Source: Mycolicibacterium hodleri (GTDB lineage: Bacteria; Actinomycetota; Actinomycetes; Mycobacteriales; Mycobacteriaceae). From it: a stretch of DNA of 64,000 bases. Of the stretch, positions 1 to 6,904 are shown one piece after another. The DNA is taken from positions 1 to 64,000 of the forward strand of contig NZ_RCZG01000007.1 in NCBI RefSeq assembly GCF_006439015.1. The letters are read 5' to 3'. Each line of letters begins with the position of its first letter. Positions within the stretch are counted from its first letter, which is position 1. A program made the translations under genes and the position numbers. The notes under the pieces are model-generated. The model did not search any database. It was given only the letters and a program-made list of their open reading frames with translations, and had not been told where the DNA came from.

Positions 1-264
1 CAATTCATGGAACTCTTCACCAATTGGTACAACCACGAACACCGCCACACCGGCATCGGACTCCATACCCCCGCCGACGTGCACTACGGGTTGGCCACCG
101 ACAAAGCCACCAACCGACGCACCGTGCTCACCGACGCCCGCGCCCGACACCCGCACCGCTTCTGCACCACCACGACGCCGAAGATCCTCGATCTACCCGA
201 CACCGTCTGGATCAACCGACCAGCCCAAGACGCCACCCAGGAGACCGACACGACAGCCGCCTAA
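1..264 (+). pseudogene. IS3-family transposase (OrfB), C-terminal part cut by window edge
   Basis: The frame is open from base 1 and an internal Met lies at 7, so only the tail of the gene is visible. The segment WYNHEHRHTGIG followed by a TPADVHYG-type motif is the end of the rve integrase core of actinobacterial IS3-family OrfB proteins, which catalyse cut/copy-and-paste transposition. The end of the protein (WINRP and an acidic/Thr tail) is also typical. The intact 5' part would lie to the left of the window, so completeness cannot be judged. The stop lies about 20 bases before a truncated permease gene, which suggests that the right end of the element is around 265-295. Confidence 0.75.
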
Positions 265-285
265 CACCCTCTGGACTCATCCACC

Positions 286-945
286 TTGAAAAATTCCGTG
301 CTACTGATCTACCGCAAGTACTACGGCGGCCGGATGACGCTGCGTCTACTCGCAGTGTTCTGGGCAGTCATGTCCGTCACCGGGCTGGCCGTGGAATACC
401 TGTTCACCTGGCTTGGGCTCGTCCCGACCAACCACCCCCCGTTGGTCGCGATGGAAGGGGTGAGCTGGAACTACACCACCATCCTCAACATCGTCGCGAT
501 GGTCGTTCTGGCTGGCCTGTACTGGCTGTACCGAAACCGGGAGCGCTTCGGCGGCGGCGCCGGCTACGCCAAGGACCCCGTCTGTGGCATGCAGGTCGAG
601 GAGTCGTCGGCACCTGCGACCGCCATCCGGGACGGTCACCGATACTACTTCTGCTCCGATCACTGCCAGCAGCGGTTCACAACAGACCCAGACCATCACC
701 ATGAGGCACCCAATCACGCTGCTGATGAGGAAGACTCGGTTGAGCCGGATACTGTCTCTCGCGCCGAGGTGGATCCGGTATGCGGGATGTCAGCGGACCC
801 CGCCACCTCACTGTCGGCAGAAAGTGACGGCCGGAGCTACCACTTCTGCTCCAGCGGATGCCGCGACAGCTTCACCAGCGACCGGTTGACTACGACCCCT
901 GCGCAGCGACGCGGGGTCACCCACCGCCACCGCCCGCCCCCGTAG
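286..945 (+). pseudogene. 5'-truncated permease with two C-terminal YHS domains
   Basis: The readable part has two membrane segments (about residues 17-40 and 66-84), a short linker ending YRNRERFGGG, then two YHS metal-binding domains. Each YHS starts with DPVCGM and ends with an FCS..C pair (about residues 97-132 and 161-198). This arrangement matches the end of COG0701-type permeases (metal/arsenic-linked) that carry a C-terminal YHS domain. The many-helix N-terminal part is absent, and an IS3 transposase ends 21 bases upstream, so I read it as a gene cut by the insertion. TTG at 286, GTG at 298 or ATG at 334 could still start a short product, possibly a free YHS metal-binding membrane protein. 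The basic Pro-rich tail (HRHRPPP) looks non-native. Confidence 0.65.
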
Positions 946-963
946 GCGGGCTGGGGCCGAGCC

Positions 964-998
964 GCACTGCGACCGGACACGGCGTCCGGTCGCAGTGC
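964..998. terminator. Perfect 15-bp stem-loop downstream of the YHS fragment
   Basis: Arms 964-978 and 984-998 are exact reverse complements around a 5-base loop. The hairpin lies 18 bases after the stop of the YHS gene and is not followed by a T-run, as is usual for mycobacterial terminators. Apart from this hairpin the 946-1407 interval holds no gene I can support. The AT-richer patch near 1125-1175 is a plausible promoter zone for the TSUP gene at 1408. Confidence 0.6.
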
Positions 999-1407
999 TG
1001 CTTCGCCCTGGCCGCAAGGGTGCCGTGTCCATGGTGGCCGGATGCTGCCGCGCTCCGGTCAACACCGCCGATCCCCGCAGCCAGCACATCAAGGGCGAAC
1101 AGCGCGCCTAGCGGCCTCGGCAACGTAAAAGTCGAATGTTTCTCTGCGCATACGGTTTTAGTGCTAAAGGCAGATCACTAGGTTGATGCCGGGGACTGAA
1201 CCCGACTCGTCGTTCTTGTGCGCGCAGCAATCTCAACGGTCCACGCTGATCGCGCGACGACCCCCTTCAAACCGGCCGCTTGTTTCTTCTAGAGCAGGTG
1301 CATTGATCTACCAGGGCGATGACTGCGAGCTGCGATTGCGTCTTTTTCGGATCACCCCGGCGGTGCAGGCTCAAGACACCACCACCACCGAGCGCAGGAG
1401 CCCGCAC

Positions 1408-2355
1408 ATGACCACCACCGAGACTCTCAACAGCACAATCAATCTCGACCCGAGACCATCCCCCAGCCAGGGATCGCGCCCACCATCGACGGCATGCGAG
1501 CCGACTCCGGGAAATCCGAGCCCAGTCCCTCGGACGCACTGGGCGATGTTGACGGCCATCGGTGTCGTCGGCGGCGTGCTGTCCGGGCTGTTCGCGATCG
1601 GCGGCGCCATCCTGATGGTGCCCCTGCTGGTGTGGCGGGCCGGCATGGATCAACGCCGCGCCGCGGCGACGTCCCTGGTGGCGATCATCCCCACCGGGCT
1701 GGTGAGCTCGGCGACCTACCTCGTCCACGGCGACGTCAATATCGTTGCTGCCGCATGGGTCTCACTCGGTGCGATCGCCGGGGCCTCCATCGGGAGCCGG
1801 CTGCTTTCCCGGCTGCCGCTGACCTGGCTGCGCTGGATGTTCATTGCGTTCATCCTCATCGTCGCGGTCCGGATGTTCGTGGTGGCACCCGAACGCGGCC
1901 ACATGATGGCCTCGACTCCCTGGCTGGCGGTCGGACAGATGGCGCTGGGACTGGTTACGGGTATCGCCGCGGGATTGTTCGGGATCGGCGGCGCGATCGT
2001 CGCCGTGCCGCTGCTCGTCTCGGTGTTCGGCGTCAGCGACCTCGTCGCCAAGGGCACCGCCCTCTTGGTCGGTGTCCCGACCAGCGTGGCGGGCACACTC
2101 GGCAACCGCCGAAACATCCACGTCGACGTCCGCGCGGGCCTGATCCTCGGGGTTGCCGCCGCGATCGCGGCGGTGCCAGCCGTCTCGCTCGCGGTAGCGA
2201 TCCCGGCCCGACTGTCCGGAATCCTCTTCGGGGTCCTGCTGCTCGCGATCGCCGCCCAACTCACCATCCGGGCGATCCGTACAGGGCGCAGGCGCCAAGC
2301 TGGCACCGCAGGAATGCCGGCCGCCACGCACGAGGCCATCGGTGGCGAGTCATGA
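1408..2355 (+). CDS. TSUP-family sulfite/organosulfur exporter (TauE/SafE)
   Basis: An integral membrane protein of 315 residues with about eight hydrophobic helices in two related halves. Each half carries the TSUP signature of a Gly-rich loop followed by a long helix (SGLFAIGGAILMVPLL near residue 61 and AGLFGIGGAIVAVPLL near residue 190). The family moves sulfite, sulfonates or related anions across the inner membrane; the exact substrate is not readable here. ATG 1408 is preferred over in-frame upstream starts because GCAGGAG lies 7 bases before it and the upstream extension is not TSUP-like. Its stop overlaps the ZIP gene start (ATGA), indicating translational coupling. A second TSUP gene lies at 61571, in the persulfide regulon. 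Confidence 0.82.
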   Translation: MTTTETLNSTINLDPRPSPSQGSRPPSTACEPTPGNPSPVPRTHWAMLTAIGVVGGVLSGLFAIGGAILMVPLLVWRAGMDQRRAAATSLVAIIPTGLVSSATYLVHGDVNIVAAAWVSLGAIAGASIGSRLLSRLPLTWLRWMFIAFILIVAVRMFVVAPERGHMMASTPWLAVGQMALGLVTGIAAGLFGIGGAIVAVPLLVSVFGVSDLVAKGTALLVGVPTSVAGTLGNRRNIHVDVRAGLILGVAAAIAAVPAVSLAVAIPARLSGILFGVLLLAIAAQLTIRAIRTGRRRQAGTAGMPAATHEAIGGES

Positions 2356-3083
2356 CCGTCTTCCTTTTGGCCAGCGCCACTTTCGGCTCCACCATGCTCG
2401 GCGGACTGTTCGCCCTTCGTCACCAGGACGGGCTGCATCGGATCCTGGGGTTCACCGCCGGAGTTCTGCTCGGGGTCGTGGCCTTCGACCTGCTCCCGGA
2501 AATTCATCGACTGACCACCGCCACCGGCGTCGACGTCACCACTCCAATGATCGCCCTCACCGCCGGGTTCCTGCTGTTTCACATCGCCGAGAAACTCACC
2601 CTCATCCACGCCGCCCACGAGGGTGAATACAACTCGGAACACCGTCACCCCAAACTCGGGGTCACGTCGGGACTGGCGCTGTCGGCACATTCGTTCTTCG
2701 ACGGCGTCGGCATCGGTCTGGCCTTCCAGATCTGCACCAGCGTCGGGCTCGCCGTCGCCGTCGCCGTCATCGCCCACGACTTCGCAGACGGCCTGAACAC
2801 CGTCACCCTGATGCTGGTCAACGGCAACACGACGGCACGCAGCTGGAAGCTGCTCCTGCTAGACGCGACGACCCCGCTCCTAGGAGCCGCGTCCACGTTG
2901 CTGTTCACCGTGGCCGACCGAGACTTGCTGCTGTATCTCGGCTTCTTCACCGGATTCCTGATCTACGTCGGCGCCAGCGACATCCTGCCCGAAGCGCACG
3001 CCAACCATCCCTCAGGGCGCACGCTGCTGCTCACCGTCGCCGGCACGGTGCTGATCTTCCTCGTCACCCGCGTTGGGCTGTAG
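2352..3083 (+). CDS. ZIP-family divalent metal transporter-like membrane protein
   Basis: The 243-residue protein has about seven to eight transmembrane helices. Two ZIP-type metal-site helices are visible: one with HSFFDGVGIGLAF (about residue 117) and one with HDFADGLNTV (about residue 142), comparable to the HxxxDG/HxxxEG pairs of ZIP permeases. A soluble His-rich loop (HAAHEGEYNSEHRH) sits between helices 3 and 4, as in many ZIPs. The likely role is uptake or equilibration of zinc, iron or another divalent metal at the inner membrane. It starts inside the stop of the TSUP gene, so both are probably co-translated. Asp replaces the usual Glu in the second half of the metal motif, so substrate is uncertain. 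Confidence 0.72.
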   Translation: MTVFLLASATFGSTMLGGLFALRHQDGLHRILGFTAGVLLGVVAFDLLPEIHRLTTATGVDVTTPMIALTAGFLLFHIAEKLTLIHAAHEGEYNSEHRHPKLGVTSGLALSAHSFFDGVGIGLAFQICTSVGLAVAVAVIAHDFADGLNTVTLMLVNGNTTARSWKLLLLDATTPLLGAASTLLFTVADRDLLLYLGFFTGFLIYVGASDILPEAHANHPSGRTLLLTVAGTVLIFLVTRVGL

Positions 3084-3087
3084 CAAC

Positions 3088-3477
3088 ATGAACGACGACG
3101 ACACGATCGTGACGAAGGTCAGCCCCTTCACGGTCGCCGATACGATCGGACGACTCATGGCCGAGATCGCGGCCCGCAACATGAAGGTCTTCGCGGTGAT
3201 CGACCACAGCGGGGAAGCCCGCGGCGCCGGTCTCGACCTGCGCGACACCAAGGTCGTCATCTTCGGCAGCCCAGTAGCAGGAACCCCCGTCATGGCGGCA
3301 GCCCCGCTCGCGGCGCTGGACCTACCACTCAAAGTCTTGATCTGGAATGATCGTGACACCACAAAGATCAGCTACACAGCGCCGCAAGCCCTCGCGTCCC
3401 GCTACCAGCTGACTCAGGATTTGGCTGCAAGATTAACCGGCATCGACGGGGTGACAGATGCAGTCATCGACAAGTAG
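3088..3477 (+). CDS. DUF302 domain protein
   Basis: A soluble protein of 129 residues covering a complete DUF302 (TT1751-like alpha/beta) domain. Recognisable parts are the N-terminal strand with VADTIGRLMAEI, the FAVIDHS segment, VVIFGSP and the PLKVLIWND strand. The family often sits beside thiosulfate/sulfide, metal or globin genes, but its biochemical role is unsettled. ATG 3088 was chosen over TTG 3073, which overlaps the ZIP gene. The gene lies 4 bases after the ZIP stop and runs into the start region of the next membrane protein, so it belongs to the same operon. Function beyond family membership is not readable. Confidence 0.8.
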   Translation: MNDDDTIVTKVSPFTVADTIGRLMAEIAARNMKVFAVIDHSGEARGAGLDLRDTKVVIFGSPVAGTPVMAAAPLAALDLPLKVLIWNDRDTTKISYTAPQALASRYQLTQDLAARLTGIDGVTDAVIDK

Positions 3478-3526
3478 GCGGTCCGAGTGCGACGTCGAGA
3501 CGGTGTCGGCGCCAAGGCGGAGTCCG

Positions 3527-4075
3527 ATGATCGGCGACGGCGTACCGACCGATGCCCAGATCGCGGCAATGTCCGCCACCGAGCGACGAGACCTCATCCA
3601 GCGGCTCGAACGACCCATCGACGATCTCGTCGCCCGGCCCGTGGCCGCCCGCATCCGGCGGATCCGTCTCGGGCTGATGATCGCCGGTGCGATCGGATTG
3701 ATTCCGTGGATCGAGTACCTGGCATTGTCGTTGCCCACCAGCTACGACGCCCGGCATTGGAGCGTGACGTGGGTGGGTTTCGACGTCGTGCTCGTCGCCC
3801 TGATGGCCGCAACCGCCGTGTTCGGCCTACTGCGCCGACAACTGTTGATCATCACCGGTCCCGCGACGGCGGTACTGCTGATGTGCGATGCCTGGTTCGA
3901 TCTCATGACCGTCCAACCCGACGACCGGTGGATGTCCATCGTGTCGGCTGCCGTGGAGCTTCCGCTCGCCGTCCTCCTCATCACGGGCACGGTGCGGATC
4001 CTCCGCCTCACCGCCATCCGATTGTGGCTACCCGACGCAGCGACACCCCTGTGGCGACTACCGCTGTTCGCATGA
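3527..4075 (+). CDS. Small four-helix membrane protein, unknown function
   Basis: A protein of 182 residues from ATG 3527, where AAGGCGGAG lies just upstream. ATG 3458 would add 23 residues and overlap DUF302 by 20 bases, and is a real alternative. An N-terminal soluble segment contains ATERRDLIQRLERPIDDL, followed by four hydrophobic stretches (about residues 50-70, 85-105, 110-128 and 138-160). The helices are separated by short Arg-rich loops and one acidic loop (TVQPDDRW). I do not recognise a named family. Its position between DUF302 and protoglobin suggests a link to gas/redox or sulfur handling, which is inference from context only. Confidence 0.6.
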   Translation: MIGDGVPTDAQIAAMSATERRDLIQRLERPIDDLVARPVAARIRRIRLGLMIAGAIGLIPWIEYLALSLPTSYDARHWSVTWVGFDVVLVALMAATAVFGLLRRQLLIITGPATAVLLMCDAWFDLMTVQPDDRWMSIVSAAVELPLAVLLITGTVRILRLTAIRLWLPDAATPLWRLPLFA

Positions 4076-4169
4076 CAGTGATTGACGCCTTTTGCTGTCG
4101 AAGCGTCAGGGTCGGGACATCAGCCAGGGCTGCACCTTGAACGGGGACAACATCGTTCGCGCGGCAGCA

Positions 4170-4295
4170 ATGGCGCCGGTCGCGATCCAATCAATCGACA
4201 AGGCCGCCCTTCACGGCGCACCGAGTCCCCCACCCCACACGCTCACCGATGATGATTTCATCGATACCCAAGAGAAAGCAGAGGCCCGCACATGA
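4170..4295 (+). CDS. Possible short ORF overlapping the protoglobin start
   Basis: A reading frame from ATG 4170 (41 residues; TTG 4092 would give 67) ends with a stop that overlaps the protoglobin ATG as ATGA. The peptide is Pro/acidic rich (HTLTDDDFIDTQEKAEA) and resembles no family I know. The ATGA overlap and acidic tail are the only arguments for translation, and it may simply be leader sequence. No other gene is supportable between 4076 and 4291. Confidence 0.22.
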   Translation: MAPVAIQSIDKAALHGAPSPPPHTLTDDDFIDTQEKAEART

Positions 4296-4915
4296 GTCCG
4301 CAACCCACCCCCGAGGACGTTTTGCATCACCCCGAGCGCATCCACGGCTACAGCTACGGCACCGCCAGCGCGGGCCCGTCCCCGCTCTCCCTCGACGACT
4401 TGATGAAACTCAAGGCCGCGGTGGGCCTTACCGACCAGGGCGACGCCGCTCTCCGTGCGGCAGGCGAGGTGCTGGCCCCGCGCGCCGCCGACATGGTCAC
4501 CGCCTGGCGAACCCAAGTCGGCCAACATCCATTCCTGGCCCTCTACTCGGCCCACCCCGACGGATCGCCGAACCCCGAATACGGTGCGGCCTCGACACTT
4601 CGGTTCGACCGCTGGGTCATCGACGCCTGCACCCGACCCCTGGACCAAGCCTGGCTGGACCAGCAGCACGAGATCGGTTTGCGCCACAACCGAGCGAAGA
4701 AGAACCAGACGGACCACGCGGACTCCGTCGACCACATCCCACTGCGGTACCTCCTGGCTTTCACCGCGGTCATCATCACCAGCGCACGCGACTTCCTCGC
4801 CGACGAGGGGCGCTCCACCGAGCAGATCGACGAGATGCACGCCGCGTTCACCAAGTCGGTGATGCTCCACGTAACGGTCTGGACCAGGGCCTACACCGCA
4901 AACAACCAGTGGTGA
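4292..4915 (+). CDS. Protoglobin-domain protein
   Basis: A single-domain protein of 207 residues that matches the protoglobin / globin-coupled-sensor globin fold. It has an N-terminal helix region (SLDDLMKLKAAVGLTDQGDAAL), the WRTQVGQHP helix, and a helix with QQHEIGLRHN in which His is the probable proximal haem ligand. A long helix RYLLAFTAVIITSARDFL follows. Protoglobins bind O2, CO or NO through haem. There is no output domain, so it would be a gas carrier, sensor or detoxifier by itself. ATG 4292 follows a purine-rich AGAGAAAGCAGAGG stretch. It ends the TSUP-ZIP-DUF302 gene row and precedes a terminator and tRNA remnant. Confidence 0.8.
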   Translation: MSPQPTPEDVLHHPERIHGYSYGTASAGPSPLSLDDLMKLKAAVGLTDQGDAALRAAGEVLAPRAADMVTAWRTQVGQHPFLALYSAHPDGSPNPEYGAASTLRFDRWVIDACTRPLDQAWLDQQHEIGLRHNRAKKNQTDHADSVDHIPLRYLLAFTAVIITSARDFLADEGRSTEQIDEMHAAFTKSVMLHVTVWTRAYTANNQW

Positions 4916-4986
4916 ACTCGGTTTTGGGCCGGCGATCGAGGTGATCCATTGCTTAGCCGCCGTCATCCGGTAGCTAGCTAACGCAC

Positions 4987-5019
4987 AAACCCACTCCAGC
5001 CGAGCTCCAGAGTGGGTTT
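4987..5019. terminator. Hairpin with T-run beside the tRNA-Ala remnant
   Basis: Arms 4987-4996 (AAACCCACTC) and 5010-5019 (GAGTGGGTTT) are exact complements, followed by T. A similar hairpin lies beside the intact tRNA-Ala at 6738-6771. Here it could end the protoglobin transcript on the + strand, or be the copied terminator of the tRNA. Confidence 0.65.
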
Positions 5020-5025
5020 TCTCCG

Positions 5026-5067
5026 TGGAGCTAAGGGGATTCGAACTCCTGACCCCCACACTGCCAG
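5026..5067 (-). repeat. Duplicated 3' half of tRNA-Ala (att-like remnant)
   Basis: These 42 bases equal the 3' half of the intact tRNA-Ala at 6778-6819 with one mismatch (5048, T for C), in the same orientation. Identity stops in the anticodon loop, the usual crossover region for tyrosine-integrase elements. The pair therefore looks like attL/attR around 5.0-6.8 kb. No integrase gene is recognisable between them. The rest of 5068-5222 holds nothing I can name; frames reading into the remnant are by-products of the tRNA sequence. Confidence 0.75.
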
Positions 5068-5222
5068 GACCGGGCAGACACCGCGGACTGGCACGGTAGC
5101 ACTCGATTCGTCGTGTAGAGGGCGTGGTTGAGGCGGCAACTGTCGTCACGGTTGTCGTCAAAAGTGTCGTCACTCCGGCGAAGTCCGCCTGGATGCTGCT
5201 GCGGTGAGTCACGCATCGACAG

Positions 5223-6485
5223 CTATGGCCCTAGTGCCGAGATTGGCACGACATGAACCCCATCGGTTCGCTTTCCGCCACCGCCGGTCGCAGTCAAGAC
5301 AACGAGGGCGGACGGCCTGCCATGCTTCGAGGCATCCACGTCGACCGCGAAGTCGAGGAGGCCCTTTGCCGCCCTGTCGATGACGTTTTGATCGCCCGTC
5401 AGCTTCACCTCGAATGCGGCCCAACCGTCCGGCGTGTCGATGATCGCGTCGACTTCCTTACGACCGTGAGATTCGCGCCAGGAGTACACCGCCCCGCCGA
5501 GCGGTTGCGCATAGATGCGAACGTCACGGACTGCCATCGCCTCGAAGTGGAATCCGGCAGCCTCGAGATCGGCGAGCAGATCCCGCGATCCAACCTTGAG
5601 CGCGGCGGTGCCCAGCGACGGGTCGATGAAGTAACGGACCGGCGCCTCGCGTAGTTCGGTGCGCGAACGCATGTGGGGCTTCCACGCCGGCGAGTTCTCG
5701 GTCAGCTTGAGACGGTCAAGCGCGTCGAGGTACGAGTTCACCGTCTCCTTGGCCGGAGCCCGGTGATCGTCACCGGCGATGTCTGCGCCCAGTGCGGTGA
5801 CTTTGATCGAGGTCCCGACGGATCGCCCGAGCGATGCAAGTGCGCGGCGCAGTCGGTCCGGAGTGCGCTTGCCGGTGCCGAGCTCAGGAACATCGATCTC
5901 GACGACCTGGACAAGGTAGTCGACAAGCCACCCCCGAGCACTGCGCTCGGACTGACCGAGCAACGCCGGCCAGCCACCGATGACGATCCGCTCCATGAGG
6001 CCCGGGACCGTCATCGCAGTTCGCTTCGCCTTCTGGTCTTCGCCGCGCAGCAGAGCTGCCAGCGAAACCTCGCCGGTGGAATGGCCTGATTCGAATAGGC
6101 TCATCGGCCGCATCCGGAGCGTTCCGATCCGACCTGCGCCGGAGTGCAATTCGCGCTCGTACCTCGGAGTCGCCGATCCCGTCAAGATGTACAGGCCACG
6201 ACGGCGAAGATCATCGACGTGCCGCCGCACCTGGTCCCATATCTCGGGCGCGCGCTGCCATTCATCGAAGAGGATCGGCGTCTCTTGGTCGAACAGCTCG
6301 TCCGGGTTGAGTCCCAAGAGCGCCCGCGCGTTCGGGTCGGTGTCGAAGCGGACTGAACTCTTCGCTTGCTGGAGCGCGGTTTCCGTCTTCCCGCAGCCCT
6401 TCGGCCCATCAATGAGGACCGCACCGATCGAGGTCATCCGCTCGGTCAGCTCGGCGTCGACGACGCGTGCAAGATAGTCGTACAT
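5223..6485 (-). CDS. AAA_14/DUF4143 family ATPase
   Basis: The 420-residue protein has an N-terminal P-loop ATPase domain with Walker A GPKGCGKT (residues 27-34), Walker B-like PILFDEWQ and sensor-like ILTGSAT. A C-terminal DUF4143 domain follows, with the nuclease-like EVDAIIDTPDGWAAFEVK segment. The family is widespread, highly mobile and biochemically obscure; some members accompany toxin-antitoxin or defence loci. The gene is the only one between the duplicated tRNA-Ala halves, so it is probably the cargo or leftover of an integrated element. Three TTTCGACA-type repeats lie directly upstream (6519-6578) and may be its operator. Confidence 0.85.
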   Translation of the reverse strand: MYDYLARVVDAELTERMTSIGAVLIDGPKGCGKTETALQQAKSSVRFDTDPNARALLGLNPDELFDQETPILFDEWQRAPEIWDQVRRHVDDLRRRGLYILTGSATPRYERELHSGAGRIGTLRMRPMSLFESGHSTGEVSLAALLRGEDQKAKRTAMTVPGLMERIVIGGWPALLGQSERSARGWLVDYLVQVVEIDVPELGTGKRTPDRLRRALASLGRSVGTSIKVTALGADIAGDDHRAPAKETVNSYLDALDRLKLTENSPAWKPHMRSRTELREAPVRYFIDPSLGTAALKVGSRDLLADLEAAGFHFEAMAVRDVRIYAQPLGGAVYSWRESHGRKEVDAIIDTPDGWAAFEVKLTGDQNVIDRAAKGLLDFAVDVDASKHGRPSALVVLTATGGGGKRTDGVHVVPISALGP

Positions 6486-6518
6486 GACACCAGCCTACGT
6501 TTCCGGCTACTCGTATTC

Positions 6519-6578
6519 GCTGTTTTCGACAATCTCAACTCGCTGTTTTCGACAAGTCGCACTCTCCACTTTCGACAG
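6519..6578. promoter_or_regulatory. Spaced TTTCGACA repeats upstream of the DUF4143 ATPase
   Basis: CGCTGTTTTCGACAA occurs at 6519-6533 and 6541-6555, 22 bases apart (two helical turns). A third, looser copy CCACTTTCGACAG begins near 6567. They lie 30-90 bases before the ATPase start on the minus strand. Regular spacing suggests an operator for a regulator bound on one DNA face; no regulator is encoded alongside. Nothing else is evident in 6486-6737. Confidence 0.4.
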
Positions 6579-6737
6579 AATGGATGGATTCATCCGTTCC
6601 GGCAACCGGGGCGATTGATCAATGCCAGGAATGCTCCCGCCAGGAAGCCGGACCATGCCCCCACACCTCGACGTGGCGACATTCGAACCGTTCGTTGTCG
6701 TCAAAAATCGACCCCGGCGACACAGACAGCTAACGAC

Positions 6738-6771
6738 AAAACCGGCCCCGACCGAAGTCAGAGCGGGTTTT
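6738..6771 (-). terminator. Terminator downstream of tRNA-Ala
   Basis: On the minus strand, just past the tRNA 3' end, AAAACC pairs with GGTTTT around an inner CTGAC-TTCG-GTCGG stem with a stable UUCG-type loop. The stem ends in a T-run. It fits an intrinsic terminator for the tRNA transcript and resembles the hairpin at 4987-5019. Confidence 0.65.
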
Positions 6772-6777
6772 CTTCGG

Positions 6778-6850
6778 TGGAGCTAAGGGGATTCGAACCC
6801 CTGACCCCCACACTGCCAGTGTGGTGCGCTACCAACTGCGCCATAGCCCC
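6778..6850 (-). tRNA. tRNA-Ala (GGC)
   Basis: The minus strand begins GGGGCTATGG and ends TTAGCTCCA. The acceptor arms pair (with one G-T), the anticodon stem is CCACA/TGTGG and the loop CTGGCAG gives anticodon GGC, reading Ala codon GCC. The T-arm contains GGTTCGAATCC. The terminal CCA is not encoded, because the base following CC is G. The 3' half is duplicated at 5026-5067, marking the tRNA as an integration site. Confidence 0.95.
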
Positions 6851-6904
6851 TCGTCGTGCTCGTCGACGGTACACCAACCGGTACTTGCGGTTCAAAACCG
6901 CACG

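Noticed and set aside
5031..5216. Small minus-strand ORF ending in a GGQEFESP-like peptide
   Set aside because: The end is a translation of the tRNA-Ala remnant, a common artefact. The rest shows no family, although it could be the last trace of an integrase.
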